Notes: generated by a model from the sequence alone, not told the origin. A stretch of DNA of 64,000 nucleotides from Clarkia xantiana subsp. parviflora (GCA_036873135.1 JAPTYO010000022.1:7469785-7533784), one strand, 5' to 3'; counted from the stretch's first letter, positions 29,248-43,174 are shown. Translations and numbers: made by a program.

Positions 29248-31246
29248 ATGACAGGCAGACGTACAAAGAAGGCGGGTGCAAGCAAGCTGAAGCCGACGAG
29301 AAGCCAACCAGGGCCTTCTCACATTCCAGATGTAGAGTCTAGCGCCTCCTCCATGCCAACCGCAAATATGCCTTCCGCACAGCACGGTTCAGAAGTTCAG
29401 AACAATGCACCAGCGAACGAGTTCGAGCAAAGGCTTGAAGTGAATGAAGAGTTCCCATACGGGATGCCAGCTGACGAAGTGCAGCAGCAACCAAGAGGTG
29501 CAAGCAACCTGCCACCAGTCACACCTTCTATGATGGCTGCGCTTGAAGAGCTTCTCGCATTCAGAGAGATTCTAAGGAATCAAGGATATGCCGCACTTCT
29601 GCCACCACCTCCGCTGGCTAGAGAGCAAGCTGCACCTGCTAGGGAGATGTCGCATGATGTCAACCATCAAGAGCCGCAGCATCTAGAAGGTGAGGGATAC
29701 TATGAAGGTACCTACCAATACCGACAGACAAGGCAGAAACCAACACATTCAAACACTCCAAGCGTTGGCGTGAAGCAGCAGCAAGAAGTAAGATGGAAAC
29801 AACCCCCTGTGAACAACTCACAGTGGCCACACAAGGAAGCCAACTTCAAGACAGCAAGCCATGATGATGCAAACAATGATGGGTTGAGGAAGCCCGCATG
29901 CAACAGTGACATTCCAGTCACAAGACTTACGGCTAAAGCCTTGGAAGAAATGATCGAGAAGAAGATGAAGAAATCAAAGATGATGGGAATGCATGCCCTT
30001 GAAGAGAACTCGTCGCATCCGTTCTCCAACGAACTAGTACACCATCGCGTCCCGGACGCTCTCTACCGAATCGGAGGAGAGAAGTACAGAGGAAAAGGAG
30101 ATACAATCGAACATGTTCAACAACATGAAGCCTCTTTGCTAGGACAGACTGACAACCGCCGCACACTGGTTCTTTTCATTACCATGTGGAAGTGTTACAT
30201 CATGGGCATATCTGAAGGCGAAGTTCATTCAAAGATACATGGGAGAGCGCACACTCCTAAAGGGACCAAACACGTTGAACGAGGTGATACAACAAAATGA
30301 CGAGTCATTAGCGGATTACTACATCCGTTTCAACCAAAATGTCTCTGACATTCAAGGCAACCTCACCGAAGGAGAGATCGTACGTGCTTTCATTGGGAAC
30401 TTAGGCCGAAAAGGGTATTCCCTAGCGGAAAAGATGTCGAAGCGCCCAGCTGAGACACTTGAAGAATTGGCGGCAAGGGTGAAAGAGTTTGTGGATCTAG
30501 AAAGATTCATCGAGCAGCATAAACCAAAAGTCAGCGCAGCCCGCACTAAAGAGAAGCAAGCGAGACCTCAGCAAGGCTCGCAACAAACTAGACAATTCCA
30601 GCCGCAGAAGAGGCTGTTCCATCCGGAATTCCAAAGACCAAAGGAAGTGAACTTGGTAGACTGCGTTCCCCTGAGTGCACCGCTCTCCGTGATCCTAAAG
30701 AAAATGAAGGAAGATAACATGTGGAGGGAGCCAACAAACTTCCGAAAAGGACAACTTGGAAAACAGGAAGACAAATGGTGTGAGAACCATGAAGTCTATG
30801 GCCACGAGACAGACATTTGTGTCAGCTTAAGATTTCCTGTAAACAACTTCATCCTCAAGGGAGAGCTCAAGCAATATGTAGATCAAGGCGAAAAGCGCCA
30901 AAAGAAGAACCATGCAGAGCCATCCGGAAAGGGGAACAAGGGAAAGGAGAACATGAATGATAACCCGCCACCTACAAAGCGTGGTGTCATCAATGTGATC
31001 CATGGAGGGCCAGCTGCAGGAGGTAGCATTTCCAATGCCCGAGATGTTTACGCCTCACAACTACAAATTCTACCCAAGTACGGGAAAAGATGCCAACCAG
31101 AGAATGAAGACGTGGCCATCCCATTCTCAAATGTTGACAAGAAGCACATAGTCTACCCCCACGACGATGCTAATGCATTACAATGGATATCAACGGATAC
31201 GATGTGCAAAGGATATTGGTGGATGGTGGGAGTGCCGCAGACTTAA
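29248..31246 (+). pseudogene. gag: gag of TE-6, frameshifted
   Basis: The start ATG (29248) follows the primer-binding site by 33 bases. The first frame (to 30300) has a polar N-terminus and MMAALEELLAFREILRNQ. Near 30200-30230 it shifts, and a second frame (30239-31246) has the end of the capsid domain (DESLADYYIRFNQNVSDIQG) and a knuckle C-X2-H-X4-H-X4-C (CENHEVYGHETDIC), the CHHC form usual in Tat gag. The C-terminal part reaches ...KKHIVYPHDDA, the linker before protease, where the frame shifts again. Confidence 0.85.
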
Positions 31247-32175
31247 TACATATAGAAGTTCTCTAGAAGTTGGGAAAAATGGAAGCCGATCTTTCACCAA
31301 GCACATTCCCACTAGTCAGCTTCGCAGGAGCTGCAACGTACCCACTGGGTATGATCACACTGCCGGTTATCCTAGGAGAAGGTTGGAAGGCGCTTTATGT
31401 GGATGTTACATTCGTGGTGGTAAGCAACCTGGGGGCATACAACGGCATCCTAAGAAGAACGAGAATCAAGCTGCACGACATCGTGCCATCCACCGCTCAT
31501 CAAAAAATGAAGTTCCTAACTCCTCATGGGATCGGCGAGGTGCTAGGTGATCAGACAGCCGCACGAAAGTGCTACGTCAATGCTCTAAGAAAGATGAAAC
31601 AAGTGTCAATTTCCATAATAGAAGTCGGCTTGAAGAGAAAGCTGTTCGCCTCAAGTGATGATGATGAAAGAAAAAAGAAAGAATTAACACCAAGGGCTGG
31701 ACTCGACAGGATGCTCTTTCTGACAAGACGAAGCTTCCTAGATGTCAGACAAGGACAAGAGGAGTCCATTATGACCTACTTCAGAAGGTTCCCCCAAAAT
31801 GCAACCGCACTAAGGGCAACCAAAGAAGATGCCATCAACGCATTTTACTTAGACATGAATGCGCCAACATTTTTGCTGTTCGGAAGAATATATGGATGGC
31901 GTACAACCAAGACGATGGCATGCCTGAAGGATAAGTTGGAAACTGCAATCCCTTGTGAACTCGAGCTGGGATGGGGCACAGCTCTCAACTCGAATCTAGA
32001 AGTTCAACCTGCAAGACAACCAGGAAGCTCAAGTATCGAATACACCAATATCTTCACTCCCTTAAAAACGAAGGTTGAAGAGATATACATTAGGCTCCTG
32101 GAGAACAAGCTTCCAAGTCCACTTGAGCCTATGACTGCCTTCTTAGGCAAAGAAATTGAAGATTGGTGCCGATAG
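31183..32175 (+). pseudogene. Protease remnant and unrecognised ORF of TE-6
   Basis: A frame from 31183 has the protease active site ILVDGGSAADLI and is closed by a TAG at 31264-31266. The same frame is then open to 32175 (302 codons). Its first part continues the protease (TYPLGMITLPV, GAYNGILRR, HQKMKFLTPHGIGEV). From about 31620 it no longer matches pol: it has a charged segment, then a gag-like helical part (DVRQGQEESIMTYFRRFPQNA) and an unknown end. Reverse transcriptase would normally begin about here. It may be a deletion fused to captured or duplicated sequence; I cannot name it. Confidence 0.7.
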
Positions 32176-33632
32176 CACCAAACTTGGGGGCACAATACTA
32201 ACTGCTGTTTGACTTTAAGGATGGAGATTGAGGAGTTCATTGCACATGGAGCTTTGGGAAGCTATGTTGCAAGCGACAATACTCGTCAGCCACCAAGACA
32301 TCTCTGAGGGAGAAAGACTATCCACCTCTTATCTATCTTTACATCTTGGTCAATACATCTTTATTAAGATAGAACATAAGTGTAGTTCACACTTCTGTAC
32401 TTAGAAATATTTCGGAAGAAGCGATCAGTAGACGCCTTCCTGCAAGATTACTGTAAACACAAGTATCTAATGATGATCAATCTACTTTCGTAGGTACATA
32501 TCTACATTACGCATTCTACTTTGGATTAACACCTAGTAACAAACAACGAACATATTACTCATATCAACAACTCAAGTCATTACGCTATGCAACTTATATT
32601 ATGCGACATCAACAAAACTATCATCAACAACTATGAACTCATAATAGTTCTCTATCAAAAAGGCGTTCACTCAGAGCAACGTTAACAACATGCAATGCCT
32701 TGGATAAAAACCAAGACTTATTCTAAAAAGGGACATGCTGCAACATCCTCCTTGCGAGGGAAAACCCCATGTTTACTTCTAAAAAATGGCGTGCTGCAAA
32801 ATCCTCTTAGAGGCAAATCCTCATGTTCACATCCATTCCCTGAATAAAAACAGGATGCGGCAAACACACTATGGGACTGATCACCCACCGTGGCGGAAGT
32901 CCTCTTGATAGACGACAACCCCATACACTAAAAGTATGCATATCCTCTAAGGGTCCATACACCATGAAGACTTATGCCTTAAGTGGACAACTTCATGTTA
33001 TACGCTTGCAGGAGTGCACCCTGTTTACAAAACTCATCAAATTTACAATTCGAGTCTTGTACAACGTTACCTTACTTTTTAGCATATAACGGATAAAAAC
33101 ATCAAATTCAGCAAGAAGTGTCTTGCAACAACGTCGCCTTAGAGTGGAACTAAGAGACGGTATAAACTAACATCTTGCTTCGTCAAGATCACACTGCTAC
33201 GTGTCAAGTGCCCGTGCCAAGTGCCAAGGGCCAGTGCCGAGTACATTACTATCTACAATGCTACAAGTACCAAGTGTACATACCATGTCATGCCTTGGAA
33301 ATTATTTCAAGAGGGGCGCTGATAACACCCTGCAAGGTGCAAGTCGCAACATTGGATGTTTTATCCATTATAAAAAGGAAATCAATCCTATCATGCAAGA
33401 CCAATACATACGGACAACGAAGATAACTCAAGGTATGAAATATTACTAGCAAGTTATCACGTGTTTATTATTATTGAAAACAGGTCCAAGTGACGAAATA
33501 CCATGCAAGCAAACGCATAAACAAAGGTTGGGACAAAAGCCTCAACATAACATCAACCCATTCACAAAGAGTCCTACATAATAAAAGCAAACAACGTGAT
33601 ACCATCTAAGAGATGACATCATCTCTAAAAGA
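32176..33632 (+). other. TE-6 spacer between pol side and antisense gene
   Basis: No gene. The part at 32640-33160 has imperfect repeats with GGATAAAAACCAAG, TGCTGCAA and ATCCTC blocks and short inverted pairs (CTTGG...CCAAG), resembling a decayed version of the hairpin arrays that occupy this place in TE-1. From 33170 to 33260 the word CAAGTGCC is repeated. Confidence 0.55.
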
Positions 33633-34362
33633 CTAAGACAACATGTCCATGAAGTCAACACCAAGTGCAATATCATCATTACCATATCCAAAGATCACGG
33701 GGAGAGAAGCCGCTTCAGCTTCCTTACGCTGTAAATCCGCAACATGGTTAACAGCAAAGGAAGAATAAGGACCTAACTTGTCGAACGGAAAGTCGGGTGC
33801 AAGCGTGCGTACTCTGCCAATATAATCTTTGGCAAACTCATCAATCATAGATAAAAACTTCGCCTTAGCGGCACCAAGGACGGTAGCAGCATGGGCAAGT
33901 GTTCTAGGATACTCGACAAGTCCCTTCTCAACTCCCGCTTTATGCGCTTCCTCACGTATAGAAGCAAGCGCGACATCATGGGCGCTACTACTCTCTGCAA
34001 TTTGCTGCTTGATAGCAGCAATCTCAGCCTAAAGTTGCTCAACATGGGCGCGACGAGTAGTAATGCGCGTATCAAAATCAGCGACCTTGGATTTCAAGTT
34101 TTGCACCTCCTCCTAGGACTGTGCAAGCTCGCGAGTAACTGCATTGCTCTTCTTGACAGCAGCCCTCTTCTCGCTCACAAGCTCCAACACAAAGGATGAC
34201 ATGTTCACCATACTTGAAATAGCCTAAGTACAACAAACCAAACAACAAGACGATCAATACAAGGCATACGCTTACAGCAGGCGGACATAGAAGTTAAAGC
34301 AATACTTACCGGCGCAAACTCAGCCAAGATACTCTCAACATATGCTTGTGCTTCCTCATCAG

Positions 34363-35045
34363 TGTTAGGTTCCAAGTCTAGGGTCAACGGGCGGTCGACC
34401 TAAGTCTCGTTCCTCACTGGAGATGTTGCGGATTCGGTGCTCTCGGGTTGTGTCATCCTAGCTTGTGTCTTTCTGTCCTTCGCTCCGCTTCTCTTCTCGC
34501 CCTGCAAGAGGGGCAATAGCAGGCACAGAGGGGGGGTGGTGCCTGATGAACCCTCTCTGATGCCTAAGTCAGTACGGTTTTTGTAGAGAGATAAAGCTAG
34601 AGAGATGTCAGAGCTAAATTATGCAACTTGCCAAGATCCTCTGATGAATAGTGGGAGGGTTGTATTTATAGGCAACGGTGTCATTAAGGTGGCTTAATGA
34701 CATCGTTAACCTTTAAACACAATTAATTAACCTTTAAACACGTAATTAAGACCTTAGGGTACGGAAAGGGTTGGCGGGGATAAACCGAGTATGGGAGTCT
34801 AAAAGCGGTGTCGGGGCCCTTGGGGGGGAGGAAAATCCGACCTACAAGGGTAGGGGTTGGGTGTGGCCACACCCGACCTCCCCTAGGTGAGTCTAACTTG
34901 GCCGGACGAGTATTTTGGCCTCGTCCGGACCGTTGGTGTTTTCACGAGGTGTTCGGGTTGAAGTTTCGATTTACAATCATTAACGGGGTGATCAAAATGA
35001 AACGATTTGGAAGTCAACGGGTTCAAATTGGGCGTATATCCATCA
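34363..35045 (-). repeat. 3' LTR of TE-7
   Basis: 683 bp, same family as the TE-3 LTRs but with a different U5 end (no 24-bp purine array) and only one residual palindromic unit. Polypurine tract GGGGGCATG follows at 35046-35058 (minus). TATA box near 34670. Confidence 0.92.
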
Positions 35046-36316
35046 CATGCCCCCGAATCAACCAATGGCCTGACCCTTGATTGACTCTATTTTAGGATGG
35101 TATGACACGCGCAATTTGAAACCGGGATTTTACCTTTTTGCCTGAATGCTTATTTACCCATGGATGTGTGCCTCTGACTCTGCCCCCTGCCTTATAAGAT
35201 AGAGGAACTGTAAGCGTCAGAATAGCACGGACACGTGTCCAAGCACGCGTCCGTCTGTGGTGGAAATAATAAATCTATCTTTGCCATGGGCGTATACTTG
35301 AACAATATATACACACATGGGGTTGCAATATGAATACAGCTAAACGGATTCATACTTCAATTTCATGCCGGGATTTGTCTAAGTGAAGAAAATTTTCAAT
35401 TTTGGTCCAAAATTTTTCTAAGTATGGGATACTAGAAAATATGCCTATAGGATGTTAACTAGGAGTGAACATGGACATATCATGAACATGAGGATGTGTA
35501 CTAGCATACATGCAAGTAGGAACATAAGGATGGGAGTGAGTATAGACATGCTGCGATTGTAGTCATGAATGTATGCATAAATATATTTGAACATACGGGA
35601 GTGTGTACGTGGGCATGCATATGAGTGCAAGCATGAACATGTATGTAGGTTGTGAGTATAAGCATGAGTGATGACATTGATATACCTGTAGATGTTAATC
35701 ATGAATATGATCATAAGTGCAAAGGTGAGAGCCTAGACCTCTCCTTTACTTGAGGGTGGAAACTCTGCCACTCAATGGGACATAACGTTCCGCCTCCCTC
35801 GTACTAGCGTGAGCATTGTCCATTAACCTCGACCTTCGGCATGTGTAACATTTTTCCTTTATTCGTTGGAGCGTGTGTATAGCTCTTGACCTTTACCCTA
35901 CAGTTTGTTCCCCATAAAAGTGAGGGTGAAAATGCTTACAAGCTTTCTTCTTACCGCCGCGAGCGAAGGGGTCTATTGACATGTGTTAAGGGTTGACCCT
36001 TCCTTCGGATGTGTTGGAGCGTTGCTCCATTTGGGGAAACTAAAAGTTCTCCTTCTTCCCTTGGTGTTAAGGTTGCCCCGTAGTAGGCGTATCTCGCCCC
36101 TCCATGAGTAAGGGTCGATCTTTGTGTTGGTTGCTCGTATAGATAACTCACTTTAGGAAGCTTTCTTCTTCAGACAGGGAGACCGTTGAATCGGATGAGA
36201 GGGAAGAACCCTCTAGTTCTGCTTATCAGGCCAAGAAATTTTCTAAGTCAGGGAAGGCTGCTAATGCTTCTAGTATGCTCTCATTCCATTCTCTTTTCTT
36301 TGTGATATACTTATGA
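35046..36316 (-). other. TE-7 sequence next to the 3' LTR
   Basis: Counterpart of 15804-17143, including the TGCATG-rich alternating stretch (about 35460-35720). No gene is supported. Confidence 0.7.
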
Positions 36317-36859
36317 TTGTTCTCATGTTGCTTCCTTCTTGTTGTTAGAGCGTTCTTCCCTGGTTACCGAATGGTTCTTGCGGTGGGCGAGAGTTCAAGT
36401 CAATCTAAATCCAAGGCGCGAAAACCTGACTCTGAGGTCGGGCCCTCGGCTGCCAAGGAGAAGGAAACCGCGAGAGGCTCTCCTTCCAGTGCCCCCTTGC
36501 TGACTCCCTCTCATGATAAGGAGGTAGTGGTTGAAGAGGCGCCCTCTTTGCTTGACAAAGGGAAACAACCTGTGGCTGGCGATGGGGTGATCATAGGTCT
36601 TGATGTCTCTTCTTTATCCTTTGCCCCCCAGCCGAGGGACCGAGACTCAGGTTCATTTCATCTTCATGTAGATTTGACGACTTTCGAAGGTGTCTTTGGC
36701 TTTCCTATGGGTTATGTTATTAACCCCTGCGTTGAAGATTTTTCTTTTGGTGATGGGTGTGATCATCGCCTTTCGTTGAGGTTCCTTTTTCTTGCCATGG
36801 CTCTGATTAAGATAGCAAATTCTTACTTGGGAGTTCGGTGGAGACTGTTCTTGAGTTAG
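36317..36859 (+). pseudogene. Antisense-gene fragment of TE-7
   Basis: 180 codons, close to the TE-3 fragment at 17144-17686 in length and sequence. It lacks the N-terminal domain and the coiled coil. Both copies keep this frame open although most of the gene is gone. Confidence 0.7.
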
Positions 36860-37942
36860 CCTCTACTAGTATCGTAGTTGTGATCGTTGTGGGGATCGTT
36901 TTGTTATATGCCCTCAATAGTGCTTGTGGTGATTCTTTGCTTCATGGTTGATTTCATGAGATATGGAGGTTGTCTTCATAATGAGGACGTCTCCTACCTA
37001 GTATCCCCCAGTGGGTTGAAATATAAATGCCTACCTTTGATGAGCGTATGAAGAGTGTTGTTTCTCCCTTTTTCTTGAACCTCCTCCTAAGGCTAGGCGT
37101 ATCCTTTTGATGTTCGTGGTCGGGATGATGTCTTTACAATGTATGTCTTTGACAGATGTTTTACGATGTGCTGCCATGATAATCACTTCGAGGTATGTGG
37201 ACATGATAGCCACTTCGCAGTGTGTGGACATGATAGCCACTTCATGGTGTGTGGACATGATAGCCACTTCAGGGTATGTGGACATGATAGCCACATCACG
37301 ATGTATGGAGTTGTGCTTTAGTATTCCTTTCTCATTGGAGAGCCTTCATTGCTATGGTTGCCTTTTGTTTAGGCTATGTTTGTTGGGTTAGGTCCCGATG
37401 TCTCGTCTTGTCGGATGTTGTATCCTTTATGCTCTTTAGATGTCTCCTTCATGAATTGTGCTTGACGATGTTCAAGTCTGATACTAGCATAGGTCACGCG
37501 AGGGCGACATGTAAGACAATAACGTTTGTCAGAGGTTGATTTGTGCGACTTGTGAGGCAATTCTCTTCTTGATGGGTCGAGTTTATTTTGAGAGCCTTGA
37601 ACTTTGGATTTCATGTCTTTGCTATCCTTCTTGGTGGTGTTGGGTTCCTTTGATATACTTCTCTTGACTTGTGATATGGATGGTAGGATAACTTGTTACT
37701 TTTCATAATAACCTCTTGTGCTTCTGTATATGATCCTTTGGTCATGGACTTCTCCTTTGTATATGCTTTCCTTTCCTTACCTTTCTTTTGTTTTTTCCTT
37801 CACATCATACCTGCTATCTCATCAAGAAAAAATATTATGTGTTCTTCATACAACTTTGCTTTGCAATTATTTTCTCATGGAATCCTTCTCAGTATGGTGC
37901 GATGATCTTCTGATACCCTTTGAATGGTATGTATGGTGTTGC
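36860..37942 (-). repeat. TE-7 spacer with short 27-bp array
   Basis: Four to five 27-bp units with GTGGACATGATAGCCAC lie at 37183-37300, against about ten in TE-3. The rest is spacer collinear with 17687-18956 and has no credible gene. Confidence 0.75.
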
Positions 37943-39150
37943 TAGACCAAAGATACGCTCTTGGTGGGCGTTGAATACTGTTCACGAAATACGCTCCCGG
38001 AGGGCACCAGTAGTTAGACCAAAGATACGCTCTTGGTGGGCGTCGAAACTGTTCGCGAGATACGCTCCCGGAGGGCACCAGTAGTTAGACCAAAGATACG
38101 CTCTAGGTGGGCGGTTAATACTGTTCACGAGATACGCTCCCGGAGGGCACCAGTAGTTAGACCAAAGATACGCTCTAGGTAGGCGGTTAATACTGTTCAC
38201 AAGATATTCTCCCGGAGGGCACCAGTAGTTAGACCAAAGATACGCTCTAGGTGGGCGGTTAATACTGTTCACGAGATACGCTCCCGGAGGGCGTCGAAGC
38301 TGTTCACGAGATACGCTCCCGGAGGGCACCAGTAGTTAGACCAAAGATACGCTCTAGGTGGGCGTTGAAAACTGTTCACGAGATACGCTCCCGAAGGGCA
38401 CCAGTAGTTAGACCAAAGATACGCTCTAGGTGGGCGTTGAAACTGTTCACGAGATACGCTCCCGGAGGGCGTCGAAGCTGCTCACGAGATACGCTCCCGG
38501 AGGGCACCAGTAGTTAGACCAAAGATACGCTCTAGGTGGGCGTCGAACTGGTAGTTTGAAATCTACCTCAAGATACGCTCATGGGGGCGTCAAATCTGGT
38601 AGTGTTTTTTCTACCTCAAGATACGCTCTTGGGGGCGTCGAATCTGGTAGGTTGCAAATCTACCTCAAGATACGCTCCTGGGGCGTCGAAGGTCGTAGTT
38701 TTAGAAACTACTCTCAAGATACGCTCTTGGGGGCATCGAAATTCGTAGTTTTTGGAAACCACTCTCAAGATACGCTCTTGGTGCGTCGAAGGTCGTAGTA
38801 TAGAAACTACTCTCAAGATACGCTCTTGGGGGCGTCGAAGGTCGTAGTGTAAAAACTACTCTCAAGATACGCTTTTGGGGGCGTCGAAGGTCGTAGTATA
38901 AAAAATACTCTCAAGATACGCTCTTGGGGGCGTCGAAGGTCGTAGTATAAAAACTACTCTCAAGATACGCTCTTAGGGGCGTCGAAGGTCGTAGTATAAA
39001 AACTACTCTCAAGATACGCTCTTGGGGGCGTCGAATCTGTTCGCGGGATAGGCTCCCGGAGGGCACAGGGTTCGTAGTTTTAGAACTACTCTCAAGATAC
39101 GCTCTTGGGGGCGTCGAATGTGTTCGCGGGATTGGCTCCCGGAGCGCTCA
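37943..39150 (-). repeat. Composite hairpin array, TE-7
   Basis: First about nine longer units with GAGATACGCTCCCGGAGGGC and ACCAAAGATACGCTCTAGGTGGG (37943-38540), then about eleven 50-bp units as at 1-540. The best stem is at about 38695-38715: GTAGTTT, TAG loop, AAACTAC. Confidence 0.9.
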
Positions 39151-40942
39151 GAATATTACTTTACCTTGGGTCATTCCCCATGTAGGGTATGTCTTTGATA
39201 CGCCTTTTAGATCTTTACTTGAGCTTTCTTTCCATGATATTGCATGCTAACACACTTTTTCTTCAATGTGGGGGATCACCTTTCGAGGGCGATGTTTGTG
39301 TGTTGCCAACTTAGGACGAGTCCGTATAGGGAGTTGAGGATGTTTTCCTCTTATGTGACCTCTTCTAGGAGAAGTGGTATTGCATGTTCTTGTGATCTTC
39401 TGCCTCTAATCTCTTCTTTTGCACTTAGGTGGACTACCAAGCACTTATTCGTTTGTTGCCCCCCAAGTTGCTTGGTGGTCATACCGCCTTTCATGTTTGG
39501 CCGTTGAAGGCCCCTCGTTCATTTTCTTGGTTGGGTACCCCTTATGCTCGGGGCTCCCTTGTCTGCTTGGTTGAATGCGATGAGTGTCCCTTGTAGGATT
39601 TACTCTTTCTCATGCTTGCTTGTTTCAGTTATTGGCATGGTTTGGATAATGCCTTTGTCGGATGTATCTTTAGAGGTTGGGTGGAGAGCTTTTGCTTTGG
39701 GTGGGTGGGGGTGATTTTCATTCTCTTGATAGCCGGGATGCGGCAGTGTTTGTATCCTAGGGGTGCTTGTAAATTCTTCCCCCCCCCCCCTTCTTTGTGT
39801 TTTAGGTTGAAAAGCTCTCTCATATAATGGTGTCTTGAGTTGTTAATCTTGTAGGTGTGTTTCAAACTAGTCAATCTAATCCATGCTCTTTTCTCGTGCA
39901 TGGGGGGGGGGGGGGGGGGGGGTTTGACCGGGCTGTGATAATCTTCTTGGAGTGTTGTGGCACTTAGTGTGCTTTGCCTTTTCCTTCATATTGGAGTATT
40001 CTTCAATGCCTTTAGGGGGTGTCACATTGGTCATGCTCCTCCCACCTTGAATGTTGATTATAGACTTCCTTTGAATTAGGACTTGAATCTAAAAAGGGCG
40101 TTTTCCTTTAGGTTTGCAGGTGATGCTCAATGATTTTCCATGGGTTTGCCCCCGTATTGTCTATTCCTTGTTGTATAACTTCATTAGAGGCTGCATTTGT
40201 ATTGCGTACGTATACGTGTTTGAGGTGTGTTGAGCTGACAAGTCCCTCCTTTTTTGTTTTGTCATAACCTTCATTCATCATGTATTCGGCGTATGGCCTT
40301 AAAGGCGGGATATTTTTCTAGTGCCCCTTTTATCGGGGTTCTCCTCTTGATAGGATGCCAGAGTCAAATGTCTTATCATTTGCAGACAAGGTGGTTGATC
40401 GGGATGTGCGTCTAGTGTGAGGGTCGATCTTGAAACCTTACTCCCCAAGCTTTTGAGCTCTTCTTTGGTTGATCTTGTAGAACTATTATCCTGCCCTAAG
40501 GCTCTTGATAGGAGATGTATCTCCTTTTTCATACTCTAGTTGTTGCACTATCTCTTTTGCTAATCTTGTATCTTTAGAGTTTCTCTCTTGGTGCATGACT
40601 TCAATGACAGGATTTTCTACCGATGTTTATTCTATTAGGACTTGTATCCTTGGTTGCCTTCCTTTCTTGTGAGATGGCGAAGGAGTGTTTACGAACACTC
40701 CAATGTGTCGTACTTGGTAGAGGTATGCGCCTAATCTTTATGGCGCTGTCTTGAATCTTCGTGTAACTATCTTTGATGAACATGTTATTCATTGCATATA
40801 TAATACGGAGTCCAAGGATCTCCGGGTTGGGATCATATTTTGAGAACAGAGACATAGTCATCTATTAGATAACCTCTTTATCTACGGAGTTTATTTTTGC
40901 AAGGATACTTGTAAGGATATGTGTTCCATCCTTGTTCCTGGT
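39151..40942 (-). other. TE-7 interior, unrecognised
   Basis: Collinear with 541-2232 and 19996-21478. It includes a run of 21 G (39902-39922) where TE-2 has six and TE-3 a broken run, and a C run at about 39780-39790. The minus frame 40861-40601 equals the unidentified 86-codon frame of TE-3. Confidence 0.55.
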
Positions 40943-43156
40943 TCATTTGCAGTGCCGTGTCCCTAATGGGTGTGTTGATGTTCTGACTACCTTTACTAGT
41001 AGGGGGTCCTTTGGTATTAGGTATGCCTGACTCTTCTCTAGTATCATCAATGGTTGGTCATGGGAGATGTCTGACGGACTCCCTTCGTGCACTATGGTTC
41101 TCTTCATGTCAAAGTTGGTGATTCCCTCTCTTATGACTAATATATCATTGTGTGGAAATACTATGTTTTCCATATCCCTTTTTAAAAGCTTGATGATGGT
41201 GTCGCCATTCATCCTTTGCTAGGCTTGGTGTCCTTGAGAGTTTTTTATGGAAGTGTATTCCATTACCTGGGATGAGCTTACTAGGTGTAGTTGTATCTCC
41301 TGGCTATTTTGTGAAATCATAAAGATACGCTGGAGGTGTTTGCCTCTGATGGTGGGCGTTGCCCATGTGATATAGTTTTCTCCATTTTGGAGGGATATGT
41401 TCGCGGCTACCCCCTCTTATGCTAATGGGCGTTTGTGGGGAGGGCATGTTGCGACTGGTGCCCCCCTTGCATACCAATGCCAGATGGGATTCTTTGATGG
41501 ACTTGGCCCTAGGATGCTTAGTGGAAGGTTATAGTAGGGGTAATCCTTTGTGACCTTCATGGTAGTTCCTCTATAGGATGTTGGGAGTGCTCAACTTATT
41601 TTTGTAAGTGAGCCTTCCATCTTGTGACCTTTCCCAGAAACTTGACCTTATAGGTGTTCTTTGGGATTGAGGAATCTGTTGCTTGTGCATCTCTTGATTG
41701 GCGACAGCCTTTTACGGATTCTTCTAGTGGTCCACCTGTGTATATATATATCACGGAGCCCGAAGGCGTCCGGTATGGTCATTCTTGGAAAACATGTTGA
41801 TATCAAGTATCAAAATCTACCCCTTTTAGGGAGTTGACTTGTTATGCAGTTAAATTAAATAAGAGGATATGGGAAGGATATGGGTGTGGGGGTGTTGATA
41901 TCCCCTGCTTCCTTGGTAATGTAACTGTTTTCCTCCGTTAGTCTGTGTGTATTTCTTCCACTTGAAGAATATAAGGTCGCATCCTTGCAAGGCGGACTAG
42001 GTGGAGGTGTATCCTTCATGTATGCTATGTGCGATCTCACTCTACTACGTCTCTCCGTGAGACTTCCCATTGTAGTAGCTATGTGCTAACGTGGTGTGGT
42101 ACTCTATGAGTTCCCTGTTCAAATCCTTGTCTTTTCAACTCCTTCCCTGTCCTAGGGGGATGTGTGCCAAGGGTTGTCATGCACAAGGGGTTTGGATCTG
42201 TCGTGCTGTATCATGGGTAGGTGGTTGCTTTGTTGTGTTTTTGGGACTAAGTCCCTCCCTTTGAGCTTTCCTTAGTGTGTCCCTTAGTCATGTCTGTGGT
42301 GATACGGACTGTATGTGTTCATTGCCAGGGTGGATGTTGGAACTCCTATATCCTTGTTGGTCTGGCATGTATGTCCTCCCTTAGTGCGGTTTATGTCCCT
42401 GTTGGGGTACTTGGTTGAATTCATGCCTCCTTGGAGGTCTTACCTGTCTATCTGCCCCCAGAGGGGTGTATGCCCTGGCATCCTTGCTGTGTCTGTTGCT
42501 GCCTTGGAGGCACAGACTGCTGCCTTCCCCCTGGGGGTGGCCTTTGGTTGTCTCTCCTTTGTTCTCCTCGCTGCCCTGTTCGAGGGTGCGAGTGGTGTTC
42601 TTCTTCTGGGACTTGTTCTTCCTCATGAACTTCTTCTTCTTCATGCTGGTGTTGCCTTCTCTGCCTGTTCCTCAGGGTCTCTCTATAGGCTAGCAACTCA
42701 TCCAATGCGTTCATCAACCTCGGAGTCACTGTCTGTGCTCCTTGCGAGTATGCGGGCCTTATGTTGGTTGTGTGGGCACGATTGTCGTTCCTTTGAGTCA
42801 GTATTCCATATGGATACCCTTGAGGTTGTGCCTCATAGTAGTACCCCTGTGGAGGTGCCGTGTATTGGGATAACACTCCTTGTTGCCCCCTGTCCTTGTG
42901 GCTTCCTAGTCAATGGAGTCGAAGCTGTGGAAGCCTCCTAGCCAGCTGGGCGTGAAGGTTCTCCTCCCTGCTTGTTAGGCTGGGGTGCTTGTGGGGCTAC
43001 CTGAGGCTCTGGGTGTGCAGGCTGTTTCTCTGGGTTAGGCTGCCTTGCTGGAGGTATATGCTGTCTTTCTTGCCTATTGCCCCCGGGTGGGCGATTATCT
43101 CTAGACACTAAGTTGTTCGTCATCGCTCTCGTGATTGCCAGGCTTTCTGTTCGATT
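40943..43156 (-). pseudogene. Protease and gag relics of TE-7
   Basis: Protease relic at 41212-40943 (same HEGSPSDI replacement as in TE-3). Gag pieces: 42876-42448 (142 codons, with YYYEAQPQG, LDELLAYRETLRNRQ and an acidic HEEEE run) and the 61-codon leader ORF 43123-42938. The primer-binding site is at 43157-43172. Several stops and frameshifts lie between the pieces. Confidence 0.7.
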
Positions 43157-43174
43157 CCCACAGACGGCGCCAAC

